DNA from: Paramyrothecium sp. XJ0827
Taxonomy: Eukaryota > Ascomycota > Sordariomycetes > Hypocreales > Stachybotryaceae
Assembly: GCA_020881915.1 (NCBI GenBank)
Contig: JAJFPB010000006.1
Span: 2,914,001-2,978,000 of the forward strand
Length of the DNA stretch: 64,000 nt
Reading direction: 5' to 3'
Shown: piece by piece, positions 53,129 to 64,000 of the stretch
Numbering within the stretch: the stretch's first letter is position 1
Layout of the letters: every line of letters starts with the position of its first letter
Notes under the pieces: model-generated
Seen by the model: the letters and a program-made list of their open reading frames with translations, nothing else
Told to the model about the DNA's origin: nothing
Database searches by the model: none
Program-made: the position numbers and the translations under genes

Positions 53129-56126
53129 TCGTTCACTCCAGACGTTTGGCATGACTGTCCACCCCAGTCCCAAATCACGTAAGTTCGTTTGGGAAATCGG
53201 GAAAGGATCTCGGATGATAGAGGGAGCTCTGTCCATGAGATGCTTTTCCTTTTTCGCCTCGTTATTGCAACCAATATTCCGGGGTAATGCGAGCGAACGT
53301 CGGCACACGGAATGGCATCGCTACCGATTCGAGGGCTTGGCCTAGTACGCTCGAAGGGTTCTCGAAGCGCCCTGGCCGTACCTGTTCGCGGTACACCACC
53401 CACATTCTTCCTTCCGACCTGAGCGTATGCATTGGTGCATCAGTCGCTCGTTGTTCTGCAAGACTCCACCCTGAGGACCCGGTATTACTGCCTCATATCC
53501 AGGTACACCAGGCCCAGCTCCAGGGCTGGTGAAACTCAACACCAGCCCCTTGGCTTCGCGGCAGACGACGGTCGCTCTGCATGCAGTTGCATAATTCTGG
53601 GCCCCATCCTCGCCTGTCCTGTGAGGAAGAAGGGGGGGCGGCTGGCTATTCCAAGTGGGCGAAGCCACCTCGAAGGCGACAGGGCATTGATGCGCCACTG
53701 CCCCATTTGGCATGAAATCGTGGACCGCTAGTAGTGGCGGTCGAAGAGTAAGCACCACGCACTGTGGCCACCATCCCAAGGGGTGGAAGCACTTGTTGTG
53801 GGGAGTCCTTCAAGAATGGATATGATATGGGAAACAGGGCCCGCTGGCATCAATGCCACGATCGTCGCATTCACCAGCACAGTATGTGCAATGTCAAGCG
53901 AGTGTCTACTGTCTCACTGTCTTGCAAAGTACCTTATTCCGTTCCCGTTCCCGTTCCAGCAGATTATGAGCCAGCTGAACCCAGGCACATCCTCCCGCCC
54001 TCTGCGTTAGCTCTGCACGCGGGCAAGGCGGCTAGCCAGAAGGGCCCCCTTCCTGGGTGGCCTGTCCGTATGCGCGTCAGAAACAGTGCCTGGTGTTTGA
54101 GCAATACCGGGGGGTAGCCGCTCACCCTGCACGTAGCTGGCTTGAAGTTCCACGACAATGTGCAATTCGCAAATGCCGCCACTGTGCGCTCGTAGCATCC
54201 GTCTCTCTTTTGTTTTTATCGACAAATGAGCCGGGGAACAGGGGTGGCAAGTGCCAGTCGTTGATGCCATCCGGCCAGTGACGACAGCGGCGACACACCA
54301 AAGGTCCTTAGGCGACCTTCCCTTACCCCAGGATGCGACAGGATGATCCTCTTCGGCAACACCAGATCATCACAAGGTTGCGCGAGCTGAGCATCATCTT
54401 CGTCCTTGGCCCACCTTCAAACACTGCCCACGATCAACATACTCTGACATCAGGACCACTGGGTCATGGTTTTGCAGTGATAAGACGACGAAGGAGGAGC
54501 GCCCCTACAATGGACCCTTTCTTCTCGCCATATGCAAAATATGCAAAGGGGTATTTAGGGACCTGGACCCATGGCCAGGCACCGAGGAGTTCTAGTGTCC
54601 ACTGGAACGCAGATTCTCACTCACCCGCGCTTTCCCCTGTGCGACTTGCAGCACAATGTTTTTGACCTTTGGTACAGTGGCGGACCCTGCCCGCACAGCA
54701 TCAGCACATTATCTGCTGAAACCCTTCATGGTCTTTGATCGGATTCATCATTTGACTGCGAACTCCTATGGAGGAAGCTCCTTTCCCCACACTCGTAGCC
54801 CTAGCTTCTGACTGTCCAAGGCGCAGTCATGTCTACGCTCCGGCGTGGTCTTTGCGAAGCCAATGCGGAGAGGCTATCTTCAATGGCCTTACCACCTGTG
54901 TGTCCGTCGGTATGTTTAATGGTCAAGACTTGTGTTCTCCAGAAAGTGTGTTGCAAGACAGTCCCGGAACATGAAACCCCATGTTTACAACTTCGTGGCC
55001 GGCTTGCCCGCCTACTCACGCAGCCTCCTTGTTAAGCACGACGCTATCAATCAAGGGTCGCTTGATCTTCCACCATTTTCGGCAACTCCTGCTGGGGCGG
55101 AAGTGTAAATACGCTGAGCCACACCGCTCAACTGTTTGTGTACTCGCCCAGTACGCTGATCCCTGCTATTTTAATACCTGTCTCAGCTAACGGGGTGTTC
55201 GGTTCGCCCGCTAATCACAGAGCTGGCACGGCGGCGGGTGCTTGGTGTGAGTGGGCTGCAGCTGCATGGCCTTGCTAGGTGGTCATTCGGTCGTCGGGTA
55301 GAGTTTGGGCGTGTCTTCGACATGAAAGGCTCTAAGCCACCCGAAATTCTCCTGGGGAAGTAGGGTAGGTTTGATCGGAACGAATGGGCCTCGTATCTCT
55401 CCTCGAAAAGTGTATGGTTTTATCCTCAAGGTCCTCATAACCCGAGATGGATGAATAGAATTGGGTGGAGGGAGGATTGCATCGGGCGTTGAGTACTTCT
55501 CCGCATTAAAGCATGATGCCAATCTCAGCCTCTGATGAGAAGGCGGTCTGTTTAGCCGATCATGACTCATGCTGGCTCTACTACCACGATATACTACACC
55601 ATGGAAGTTGTGGACGAGGCAGTCTATCGAAGCTAAAGCTACCGTAACGTCCTGTCAGTTGGTACAGATAGACATGCTTTAAAATCGGACTCCACGACAG
55701 CGCACACTAGTGGAGCGGTGTCGACTGGTGCTGTTTGATTGTCCTGAGGGTGGTAGGAGTTGGCACCCCTGAATGAAAGCTCGCCTTAAAGTTCTCAACA
55801 CCAGACGTCAACTAGATAGAGAAGCCTTCTTCACCGAAAGAAACCATAGGAATTTGCTAAACAACTACACGAGACATGCTGACTAGAAAATCGACGATGA
55901 GCCACGGGATGATGCAAGCAAGAAACGAGCCGAAACGCACCGATATGTACGAAATAACGATATAGGGTAAGGACAAAGATCGACGTCTGTGGGTCTAGAC
56001 TTGCGCAAGAGTGTACGGCAAATGATGCGTCGTATTGGCTGTAATTAACACATTCGAACACCCGATTCCAAGCGGCCAGAAAGGTACCAAGCCGTCACCG
56101 ACAGAATCCAATGCGCTGCGAATCTC
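52059..56126. other. 4.1 kb divergent spacer with an AC microsatellite
   Basis: This long region separates the 186-residue gene (minus) from the hydrolase gene (plus). Its left part has GTGGGTGG repeats (52438-52470) and G-rich sequence; the centre holds an (AC)n run. Frames of 100-150 codons occur (52483-52944 and 53342-53779 on the minus strand, 54333-54665 on the plus strand), but none looks like a protein. No gene is supported. Confidence 0.5.
53091..53127 (+). repeat. (AC)n dinucleotide microsatellite
   Basis: About 18 uninterrupted AC units are read directly, in intergenic sequence. Length polymorphism between strains is likely. Confidence 0.95.
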
Positions 56127-57565
56127 ATGATCACGCATGATGGCTCTCTGGCCACTGGCCGGCTTCTCAGCTCGACCCTGGTCGTAGCCACGGCCTGCCT
56201 CACCTTGTACGCTTTCGTCCGGCCCATGCTGGGTACGAAGCTGTCTTCCAAGACAGTTGCAGCTGTGAGAACCTGCAGAACCGCCCACGCGAACCATAAA
56301 GAAGCGCTGCTGCGGGAGATCCCGGGGCAGGAAGCCCTTCCGTACCCCCCGGATGCGTTCCCTGGGGCGCGGGATGTCGAGACACCGTATGGGACGATCA
56401 AGGTGTTTGAGTGGGGACCCGAGACGGGCGACAAGGTGCTGTTGCTCCATGGAATTGGCACGCCGTGCATTGCCCTCGGGGACTTGGCCGGGGAGCTGGT
56501 GAGGAATGGGTGCCGGGTCATGCTATTCGGTAAGTCTCAGACCGTTGGATTTTCTTTTGTTTCACCGCATTGCGCCTTTGACTCTCGAGAGTGCGCGTCT
56601 CGGACTGTTTCACGGTGTGGCCGGACGCAGCGCAGTCGGCATTGTCGTAGAATGAATGGAATTGCTGTTTATTGTTTTGTTTATTCTCGAAACGGAAGCA
56701 GGATCTAATGTGTCTCCCCCTCCCATGGAAACGTGGTGCTGACGTGACGTACGTAGACTTCTTCGGGAGAGGATACTCGGATGCGCCTCTGGACGTGCCG
56801 TACGACAACCGTCTCTACACTAGCCAGATACTTCTTGTTCTTGCATCTTCTCCGCTTCCCTGGACCGGCTCCGACGCCTTCCACCTGCTGGGCTATTCCC
56901 TAGGCGGCGCGATAGCCGCGTCCTTCGCTGCGTACCACGCCCATCTGCTACGCTCCCTTACGCTGGTGTGTCCCGGCGGGCTGATCCGGCCGTCGCATCT
57001 TGGCTGGCGCAGCCGCCTGCTGTACTCCCAGGGCATGCTGCCCGAATCTCTGTTGACGAGGTTAGCCCGGCGCAGGCTCGAGCCGCGCGTCGGATGTGGT
57101 CCGCATGTCCCGGATGAGGAGGATGCGGATCTAGACTTCGACGACGTGCCGATATCGACGACGCGAAGGACTGTCAAGGTAGGCCACGTCGTTGGGTGGC
57201 AGTTGGCCGCCAACCCTGGGTTCGTAACAGCGTACATGAGTACGATCCGGAATGCGCCCATTTACAACCAGCACGACAAAGTATGGAAGCTGCTGGGCGA
57301 TCAGCTCCGTGCACGCCGGCCCATGTCTCGTGGCGATAGCGGCGCGGCGGTTGCCAAGGGCTTGCCAAACGGCAGAATCTGCCTCATCTTGGCTGAAAAA
57401 GACCCGATCGTTGTCAAGGAGGAGTGGATCGAAGATTCCCGCGACGTGCTGGGCCCCGACGCTGTAACCGTCCACGAAGTGAAGGGCGGCCATGAGATCG
57501 CCATCTCGAAGGGAAAGGAAGTAGCGCAACTCGCGATGTCTTCATGGAGCGAAAACCGTGGATAG
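56127..57565 (+). CDS. Membrane-anchored alpha/beta hydrolase
   Basis: Two exons (56127-56529, 56757-57565) encode 403 residues. A hydrophobic segment near residues 12-35 (LLSSTLVVATACLTLYAFV) looks like a signal anchor. The hydrolase fold follows: KVLLLHGIGTP with the oxyanion-hole HG, DFFGRGYSDAP at the intron junction, and the nucleophile elbow GYSLGG with Ser182. The remaining triad is AEKDPIVV (Asp350) and VKGGHEIAISK (His380). The family contains lipases, esterases and epoxide-hydrolase-like enzymes; the substrate cannot be told. The 227-base intron is long for this genome but its ends (GTAAGT, GTAG) are regular and the junction rebuilds the D-FFGRG motif. It converges with cyclin C, whose end lies 199 bases downstream. 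Confidence 0.85.
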
Positions 57566-57764
57566 ATGTAAAGTATAGACTTTGTTTTAGCTGTACCTAA
57601 ACCGAACCCAATAGAATGTTTGTTGCCCCCTCTTTAAGTGCCGAATCCGACAGATGAACGCCGCCCATGCAGAATCGTGAATGCAATGGCATATGCCTCA
57701 TAACTCATACCTCGTCACGAGCCCATACAAGTTCTACTACCCCAAAAAAAATGTTTGCTGCACA

Positions 57765-58788
57765 TTACTTGTCTAGGCTACGAGCCTTGACGAACCGGTT
57801 GATTTGCTCACGCGTGAGCTTGTCGTTGTACTGCTCGTAGCACTCGTAGAAGGAGATAATCTCCTGGGTCGCGTCAACCATGGAGGCAATGTCGACGTTG
57901 CTCTCCGCCAGCCACGCAGCGAACTGCTGTACCCGAGAAATCCTCGCTTCCTGCTGCTTCTCCTTCGTCTCGGTCACGAGGGTGGGATCCGATATGACGC
58001 CCTGGCCCACCCGCGATTGCGCCTGGCTCAGCGCCGCTTGTGCGGCTGCGAGACCCGCGGCGGCGGCTGACGTGGGAGCGCTCTGGCCGTGCGCCGACGA
58101 GTTAGGGCGGAGAACGAGTGCCAAAAGTATAGCCACCAGGCCCATGATGTGCGGCGGGAAGAGGAGGGGGAGATCCGTCATGTAGTGATCGTTAATCACA
58201 GACTTGGCCAGTTGCACATCCTCCTCCACCAGTGACAGCTCGCTCCGCAGCGAGGAAACGGTTCGGTAGGGCTGGTGGACGATGAGTTGCGAGCTCATTT
58301 CACTGATCATGAAGAACTCGCACTCGCCGACCTTGGAGGTGTCAAGGCCGATGTATTCCTGCCAGAGCTGCCGCGCCTCGGTGACGATCATCCGGATGTG
58401 CTGCGGCGCCTCCTCCATCTTGCAGGCAAGATACATGGCGGTGGTGATGACGAGGTATGGATTGGTTCGCCGGATCTCGACCCGCGTGTAGAATCGCTTG
58501 AGGTAGACCTGGGCGGTGGCCATGGCCTGCTGGCGGATGCTCAATCGCTTGCCCAAGCGGATAAGCTCTGTGGAAGCGGAGGGTCAGCGGGCAGTCAGAG
58601 GGACTATGGGGAAGAGAGGTCGCCGCACGTTGGTTGAAGTATATGCCCAGGTGCCGGATTTGCGGCAGCGGGAACATGCGGACAAGTTCGGCATTGTCGT
58701 CCTCGAGTTTCTGGCGCATCGAGGCCAGCTGGTCCTTGGAGAACTGCCAATGGCGCCTCTGCGTCGACTCCCAGAAATTGGCCGACAT
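57765..58788 (-). CDS. SSN8: Cyclin C (Ssn8/Srb11/Ume3), Mediator kinase module
   Basis: Two exons (58788-58629, 58567-57765) encode 320 residues, near the 323 of yeast Ssn8. The start MSANFWESTQRRHW is the cyclin C hallmark. The cyclin box follows (about 40-140): LGKRLSIRQQAMATAQVY, RRTNPYLVITTAMYLACKMEE with the core Lys/Glu, and VGECEFFMISEM. A second helical repeat includes HIMGLVAILLAL, interrupted by an Ala/Gln-rich insertion (about 200-240). The protein pairs with Cdk8/Ssn3 in the Mediator kinase module in the nucleus and controls stress and developmental genes. The intron has an unusual but acceptable GTGCGG donor and rebuilds YFNQQLIRLGKR. The frame is open upstream to 58974 but without ATG. 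Head to head with the mitochondrial carrier gene. Confidence 0.93.
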
Positions 58789-59317
58789 GGCTCTTGTGCA
58801 CAGCGCCGCAGAGGCACCTGCTGAGCGGGCGGCGAGGCGCGCGAGGCAGTAGGTCTGGTCTGTGACAGGGGAGGTTGGCTGCGCGAGGCTGACGGCCGCG
58901 GCGATGGGAGGTTGAGAGCCCGGGGCAAGGCTGGAAGCAGGAGTGGGGAGGGCGACGGACAGCCCGCAAATCACGTCGCGCAGATTGCGTGTTACCGAGC
59001 TAAGGTAATTAAGGTACCTCGAATTTTCGAGCTGTGCTACAGGTACCGCACCGTACCGTCCCGTTGCTGCGCCTTATCCCCGACCTTGGCTTGGCCAGTC
59101 TCCCCTTCGGCCTATCGACGTCAGACCCTTGTCCGTATCACACCTCCTTGTGCCATTGCGCAGAGCTCCCTCGAATCACGAAAACTCCCATACGATGTTA
59201 TAGACGACACGGAACCGAACAGACCGCGCCGCGACCTGCCAGACCTCCTCCCACGCCTCCACTCGGCCGTTTAATCCCTGGGCTAGCTAGTCGTCCTTAT
59301 CGAGACATGCTCCCACC
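58789..59317. promoter_or_regulatory. Divergent promoter between cyclin C and the Ca2+-regulated carrier
   Basis: These 529 bases hold both promoters. The centre has two TAAGGTA copies in TAAGGTAATTAAGGTACC (59001-59018), then TACCGCACCGTACCG. This matches the TAAGGTA motif clusters elsewhere in the window. There is no clear TATA box. Confidence 0.5.
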
Positions 59318-61717
59318 ATGAGTGTGTCCAAGCTGCTCATCGAGGCGGAGCACGGGCTCGAGGAGTCGCAGAACCAGCGCGATGCCCGCGTCGAAATCCT
59401 CTGGGCCAAGCTCGACCCGAGCGGCGCCGGCGAGCTGGACCTCAAGGGGCTGCAGAGGGCGTTTCGGAGGATCGATCACCGTGAGCAAAACCCAATCTCT
59501 CCACTCCCCCATAAGCCGTCCGGGACGAACGTTGGGCCATTGACACGGGTTTCTTTCACCTACAGCTTTGAAAAATGCCGACGACATGCTAAAACAGATT
59601 GTGCGCGAGGTGGACTCCAGCGGCGATGGCAAGATTCAATACGAAGGTAATTTTTTGGGGCCCTCTGCGTTGCAAAATTTACATATCGCATGTCCGGTTG
59701 CCAGGACTTTTTTTCTTGACGGCGGTGGAGCCACTGACACGATTTTCCAACGCTAGAGTTCCGAACCTTTGTCGAGAAGGCCGAACGACAACTGTACGTC
59801 CTCTTCACGGCCATTGACAAGGATGGCAACGGCAAGCTCGACAAGCGAGAGCTCCAGGCGGCCTTCAAGAGTGCCGGCCTGTCCGTGTCGAGCCGTCGCC
59901 TCGACGGCTTCTTCAACGACATGGACTTGAACAACGACGGCTACGTGAGCTTCGTTGAGTGGCGGTACGTAGGATAGTTCCTTTCCGTTTGACCTGGCCA
60001 TGATGGCAGTTGCTGGTTTTGCGCTGTGGTTTTGTGTCGTCTGTTTTGATTCTTTGTGCTCCCTACACTATGTTTACACGACTTTGCGAACGCCTCCCCT
60101 TGCATGATCAGCCTCGTCTTGAACCTCACATCCCTGATATGCAACAATGGCTGATATTCTTTCTTTTCTAGCGATTTTCTGCTTTTCATGCCGGCTGGCC
60201 AACATGGTTCGCGGCTCCAGGCAGTGCTGTCTTTCTACGACTCCGTAGTCAATGTCACTCCTGAAGGAGATTCACTTGTGAGCGGAGAACTTTTGGAAGG
60301 TTTAGGTATGGACGGTTCTTCCCGCTCTTTTCTCTATAGCATCTTTGGTGCTCTCTTCAGGGTCGTTATGCCAGGACACTCCCGGAACTCTCCAGCCGCA
60401 CGTTCAATATCCCCCGCCGCCGATACGACGGATTCCAGGAGAGGCGTCACAGCCCCAGCCCCAACCCCGGCGGCGGCACAAATCGTAGATGCGCCAAAGA
60501 CCCAAGCCGTCACTGTTGAATCTCCAACCCAACCCGAACCAAGCGCGGCGGGTGCCCCTCCACCCGACGTCGACGATGGCACCTCGCAACCGGATCAGGA
60601 CCAGTCCACCAGTGGAGAAATACCTAGGGAGAAGTCTAGACTGACCAGCTTTGTGCCTGACCCAGGTTACTTCCTTGCGGGTGCCATCGCCGGCGGTGTG
60701 TCGCGGACAGCTACCGCCCCACTCGACCGGTTAAAGGTTTACCTCCTTGTCAACACTACCATCCGCACCGAGACAGCTCTCCAGGCGCTCAAGCAAGGGC
60801 GGCCCATCGTTGCGCTGAAGAATGCCGCCCAGCCATTCACAGATGCTGTGAAAGACCTCTTCCGGTCAGGAGGAGCTCGAGGCTTCTTTGCCGGTATGTT
60901 TGCTCTGAATCGTGGTCCTGCTCTGGCACTAATATCGACTCAGGAAACGGCCTCAACGTTGTAAAAATCATGCCCGAGACGGCCATCAAATTTGGGTCGT
61001 ACGAGGCTGCCAAGCGGGCGCTTGCCAACTTGGAGGGTCATGGTGACCCTAAGAACATTAATTCCTATTCGAAATTCACTGCTGGCGGCCTTGCTGGTAT
61101 GATTGCACAGTGAGTTACGCCATCACACCGCTTTCTGGAGGAGAAACGTATCTGACGAATTCAGATTTTGCGTATATCCGCTGGATACGCTCAAGTTCCG
61201 CCTGCAATGTGAGACCGTAAAGGACGGACTCACAGGCAGCGCCCTCGTTCGCCAAACGGCCGTCAACATGTATGCCGACGGCGGGCTACGGGCATGTTAC
61301 CGAGGAGTGACCATGGGCCTGATCGGCATGTTCCCGTACAGTGCCATTGACATGGCAACGTTTGAATTTTTGAAGACGAGCTACCGTAACTGGTATGCGA
61401 AATACACAGGCTGCCACGAAGATGACGCACAGCCCGGGAACATTGCTACCGGTATCATCGGCGCAACGTCCGGAGCGTTCGGTGCATCAGTGGTGTACCC
61501 CCTTAACGTCGTACGAACGCGGCTGCAGACGCAGGGCACGGTGATGCATCGGGCAACGTATACCGGCATCTGGGATGTGACACAGAAGACGATTGCGCGC
61601 GAAGGCTATCGTGGCCTTTACAAGGGCTTGACGCCCAACCTTCTCAAAGTGGCGCCGGCTCTGAGCATAACGTGGGTGACATATGAGAACATGAAGAAGA
61701 TACTGAAGCTGGATTGA
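59318..61717 (+). CDS. Ca2+-regulated mitochondrial carrier (SCaMC/Sal1-type)
   Basis: Six exons (59318-59480, 59566-59646, 59757-59964, 60172-60893, 60944-61109, 61165-61717) encode 630 residues. Four EF-hand loops stand at the N-terminus: 33-44 (DPSGAGELDLKG), 71-82 (DSSGDGKIQYEE), 101-112 (DKDGNGKLDKRE) and 137-148 (DLNNDGYVSFVE). A Pro/Ala/Ser-rich linker (about 215-305) leads to the carrier domain (about 312-628) with signatures APLDRLKVY, YPLDTLKFRLQ and YPLNVVRTRLQ; in the third the usual acidic residue is Asn. Family members (yeast Sal1, human SCaMC) exchange ATP-Mg for phosphate across the inner mitochondrial membrane when cytosolic Ca2+ rises. All junctions keep the frame and restore family sequence (RIDHPLKNADDML; VEWRDFLLFMP). 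Confidence 0.92.
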
Positions 61718-63213
61718 TCAGCGAAGATGGGACGGAGTCGGATGAAACAGATGCTGGCGAGGAGCATGCTGTTTCCGAGGGCGCTACATCAGCTGTGGGC
61801 CACATATTCTGGAAAGACAGAACCACATATTTCCTTGTATCAACCATTATCAGGTGCGAGGCTGTTAGATATTCGAACGAGGCACCGTGTACAGGTCTCG
61901 CGATGCGATCGGAAGAGAGCAGTGGAGGAAAGCCATAGCGACAATAGATATGACGGCGCCAATTTCAACGGGCGCGTATTGAACATACATGTAGAAGCCA
62001 AGACATGCCTACAGCAATAGTGAGTGATAGGGTGATGGTATACGTCGGGGGTGGAGTTGTTGATGCAACGCACCGCTGAGGACAGACACATGGAGCTGCC
62101 CAGGCTTGCCAGGGAAGAGGAACATGTTTGATTTATTCCTTCGCAAACTAGACTACCTATCTTGTCGATGTGGTCCGTAGGGAGACCAATGCAATTGCAG
62201 TTACTGAGGGAAGCTGAAGAAACAGCGGGCTCAAGCAGAAACTGGAAGCAGTTACGCCACAGGATTTACTTCAAACTATTGCTCGCCGAAGCCCATTCGG
62301 AGAAAAGCCAACTCAGGAACCCTGGCTGGACTGAAGCTGCCTTAGCGTTGATTCATTGCGTTTGCACACGCAATCTCACCCAGATCCGGGTACAGTAGCA
62401 GCGGCAATCTAGGCCTTATCTAGGACCAATTCGGTGGGCACTTTTGTCACGACTCCAATTCCCCAGCCATGGGCATGCATCCCACTTTATTTGTCCCCCC
62501 TGCTCATTCGTTCGCGTGCTGGGCCACGCCGCTTTTTCTGTGTTGCGTGAGGACGAGCGCTGACGAATACCAGTTGAACCCCTCACCGTGTAGTCGTAAG
62601 GCTGTGACGTTGTAACTGGCGGTCCTGCTGTATGTGCGATGATGCACTGATTGCGCCGCAAGAGGTTGCCAATCGTGAGGGGATAGGGCAAGGCATGGAT
62701 GGTAAGCTGCGAGAGTGGCAGCACACGCACCACAATCATCTCGCATGTCGACATTGCCTTGGAGCAAGCGGGTGGGGTGGACTCGGTTGCATGTGCCGTG
62801 CCATAGGAAAGGCAAGGCAAGGCAAGGCAAGGCAAGGTAAGGTACTACCAGTTGATGTTTGCTCGCTCCCAACCCCCCGACTCTTTTGTTTCTTCCACAC
62901 AACAACGGCTGCGATTGTTGAAGTTCCACTTCCCACTGTGATTTATCCCCGTGCGTGTGAAAGACCAAGAGCCCGCTAGACTCCAAACTCAAACCCGCAC
63001 CGTCCGTGATTGAGCCCCGGTCCCCGGATTTGATTGCAAGCCACTACAAGGTAATCCTGCGCTGCCGGACCTCGGCGCCGGACAACCTCGACGACAGCAG
63101 CACGCGACCCCTACGTCGTCTCTGTCGTCAGCCTCGACCATAATCTCCTCGAAGGTTACCGTACCCCCATCTCGTTTCGGCTGGTAGGCCCTCCCAAACC
63201 TCGCAGGCGGATC
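61718..63213. other. Intergenic region before the truncated membrane-protein gene
   Basis: About 1.5 kb with the carrier 3' flank on the left and the promoter and leader of the last gene on the right. A GGCAA array lies at 62811-62844. Frames at 62416-62992 on the minus strand owe their length to this repeat. No gene is seen. Confidence 0.5.
62811..62844 (+). repeat. GGCAA pentanucleotide array
   Basis: Five tandem GGCAA units pass into GGTAA and GGTA, read directly. The last units match the TAAGGTA motif seen elsewhere in the window, as if the motif grew from or into such arrays. Confidence 0.8.
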
Positions 63214-64000
63214 ATGTCCGCCCCATACTCAGACAACCTGTACTCAGCCGACCTGAGCTCGGATGACGAGCAGGATGCGCGGGACGCCTTGTCTCCATCA
63301 GACGGATACTTCCACGCGTCCTCGTCGTCCGACCTGCCGCAAGCTCCCCGGCAACACCTCCGTGGGGACTCGACGTCGTCCAACGTCCCGTCAGTCCCCA
63401 ATGTGTTAGTCGAGGACCCCACGCTGCGCGAGCAGGGAGCCGACAAGGCCAGAGAGGCCGAGCAGGAGAGGTTAAATGCCGAGGCCGCCCAGGCATCAGC
63501 TCCTCTATCCCGGAGCCGTGCTTCAAACCCTTCCTTCACACCGACTCACTATCATCGCCGTAGTGTAGACGAGGACGACGGCTTGTTTGAGGCTGTCCGC
63601 CATACTTCGCCACCTAGATCACAGCAAGCACGCGCTGAATCAAATCCCCTTCTTCACCACCAACAACGTCATCAACAAACATCTGGCCAAAATAGGGATG
63701 CACCACCAGCCTACTCTCCCCCAGTGTCCCCCATATCAGGAACCGCCGCCGGCTATCATACCTTTGGACCAACCGACTCGACCATGGGCCTGCCGCATGA
63801 ACAACAGCATCTAATACCTCGCGAGCCAGAGTCTATGGGAGGGCCACCGACAAGACCGAAACCCACTGTTTGGGAGAGAATCACGAACGCTTTCAGAGTT
63901 GCGAACCCGCGGGGGAAGATCAAGACTGCACTAGGCACTCTTGTGATTTTATCCATATTCCTCATGATTTTCAGTGGCTTTACCCTCAGGCCTGGCCACC
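63214..64000 (+). CDS. Membrane protein with disordered N-terminus (3' end outside window)
   Basis: The frame is open from the ATG at 63214 to the last base, 262 codons, with no intron seen. The first 215 residues are disordered and Ser/Pro/Gln-rich, beginning MSAPYSDNLYSADLSSDDEQ, with LSPSDGYFHASS, VPNVLVEDPTLR and DAPPAYSPP. A basic stretch (NPRGKIK, near 235-241) precedes a single hydrophobic segment TLVILSIFLMIFSGF (about 245-259), so the N-terminus probably faces the cytoplasm (type II). I recall ascomycete proteins with the same MSAPYSDNLY start and architecture, without a known function. What follows the membrane segment is outside the window. The PPAYSP motif is a possible WW- or Nedd4-ligase binding site. 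Confidence 0.75.
   Translation, partial: MSAPYSDNLYSADLSSDDEQDARDALSPSDGYFHASSSSDLPQAPRQHLRGDSTSSNVPSVPNVLVEDPTLREQGADKAREAEQERLNAEAAQASAPLSRSRASNPSFTPTHYHRRSVDEDDGLFEAVRHTSPPRSQQARAESNPLLHHQQRHQQTSGQNRDAPPAYSPPVSPISGTAAGYHTFGPTDSTMGLPHEQQHLIPREPESMGGPPTRPKPTVWERITNAFRVANPRGKIKTALGTLVILSIFLMIFSGFTLRPGH

Noticed and set aside
52483..53779. Frames of about 150 codons on the minus strand between the 186-residue gene and the hydrolase
   Set aside because: Composition is that of random GC-rich sequence, with no ATG context or domain.

Overview
The window is nuclear DNA of a filamentous ascomycete, most likely a sordariomycete. Genes are compact and split by short introns of about 50-230 bases with GT..AG borders and CTRAC-type branch sites. 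Proteins carry fungal signatures such as HbrB, PtaB and fungal KH proteins, and spacers are long and pyrimidine-rich. I see no tRNA, rRNA, CRISPR array or intact transposon. Exon borders were deduced by eye from splice signals, reading frame and family conservation.

Layout. 1-10.3 kb: the 3' end of VPS39 (HOPS), GON7 (KEOPS), an HbrB-type TORC2 subunit, and a PtaB/SEUSS-like co-regulator with a very long leader. 11.5-20 kb: a GC-rich hypothetical gene, the bifunctional PFK-2/FBPase-2, a 3.3 kb spacer and a secreted aspartic protease, all on the minus strand. 22.5-26.5 kb: a UDP-glycosyltransferase, a DUF829 hydrolase and a small acidic Cys protein. A 4 kb gene-poor stretch follows. 30.5-41.2 kb: a three-KH RNA-binding protein, a 67-residue Cys-rich protein, a WDR48/UAF1-like protein and the mitochondrial SAM carrier. 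41.8-48.2 kb: an accessory-looking locus with shifted open frames, a degenerate kinase-like protein and, 159 bases on, a member of an uncharacterised fungal-specific family. 48.8-64 kb: a small mitochondrial-type protein, a conserved 186-residue protein, another 4 kb spacer, an alpha/beta hydrolase, cyclin C, a Ca2+-regulated mitochondrial carrier and the start of a membrane protein cut by the window edge.

Most genes are housekeeping genes of the secretory/vacuolar system, TOR signalling, transcription (Mediator kinase module, PtaB), glycolytic control and mitochondrial transport, with no operon-like organisation. The best candidate for something undescribed is the 41.8-48.2 kb locus. Its first protein has a kinase C-lobe that has lost the ATP-binding lobe and the DFG site. 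Its second is a large protein of unknown function transcribed in the same direction.
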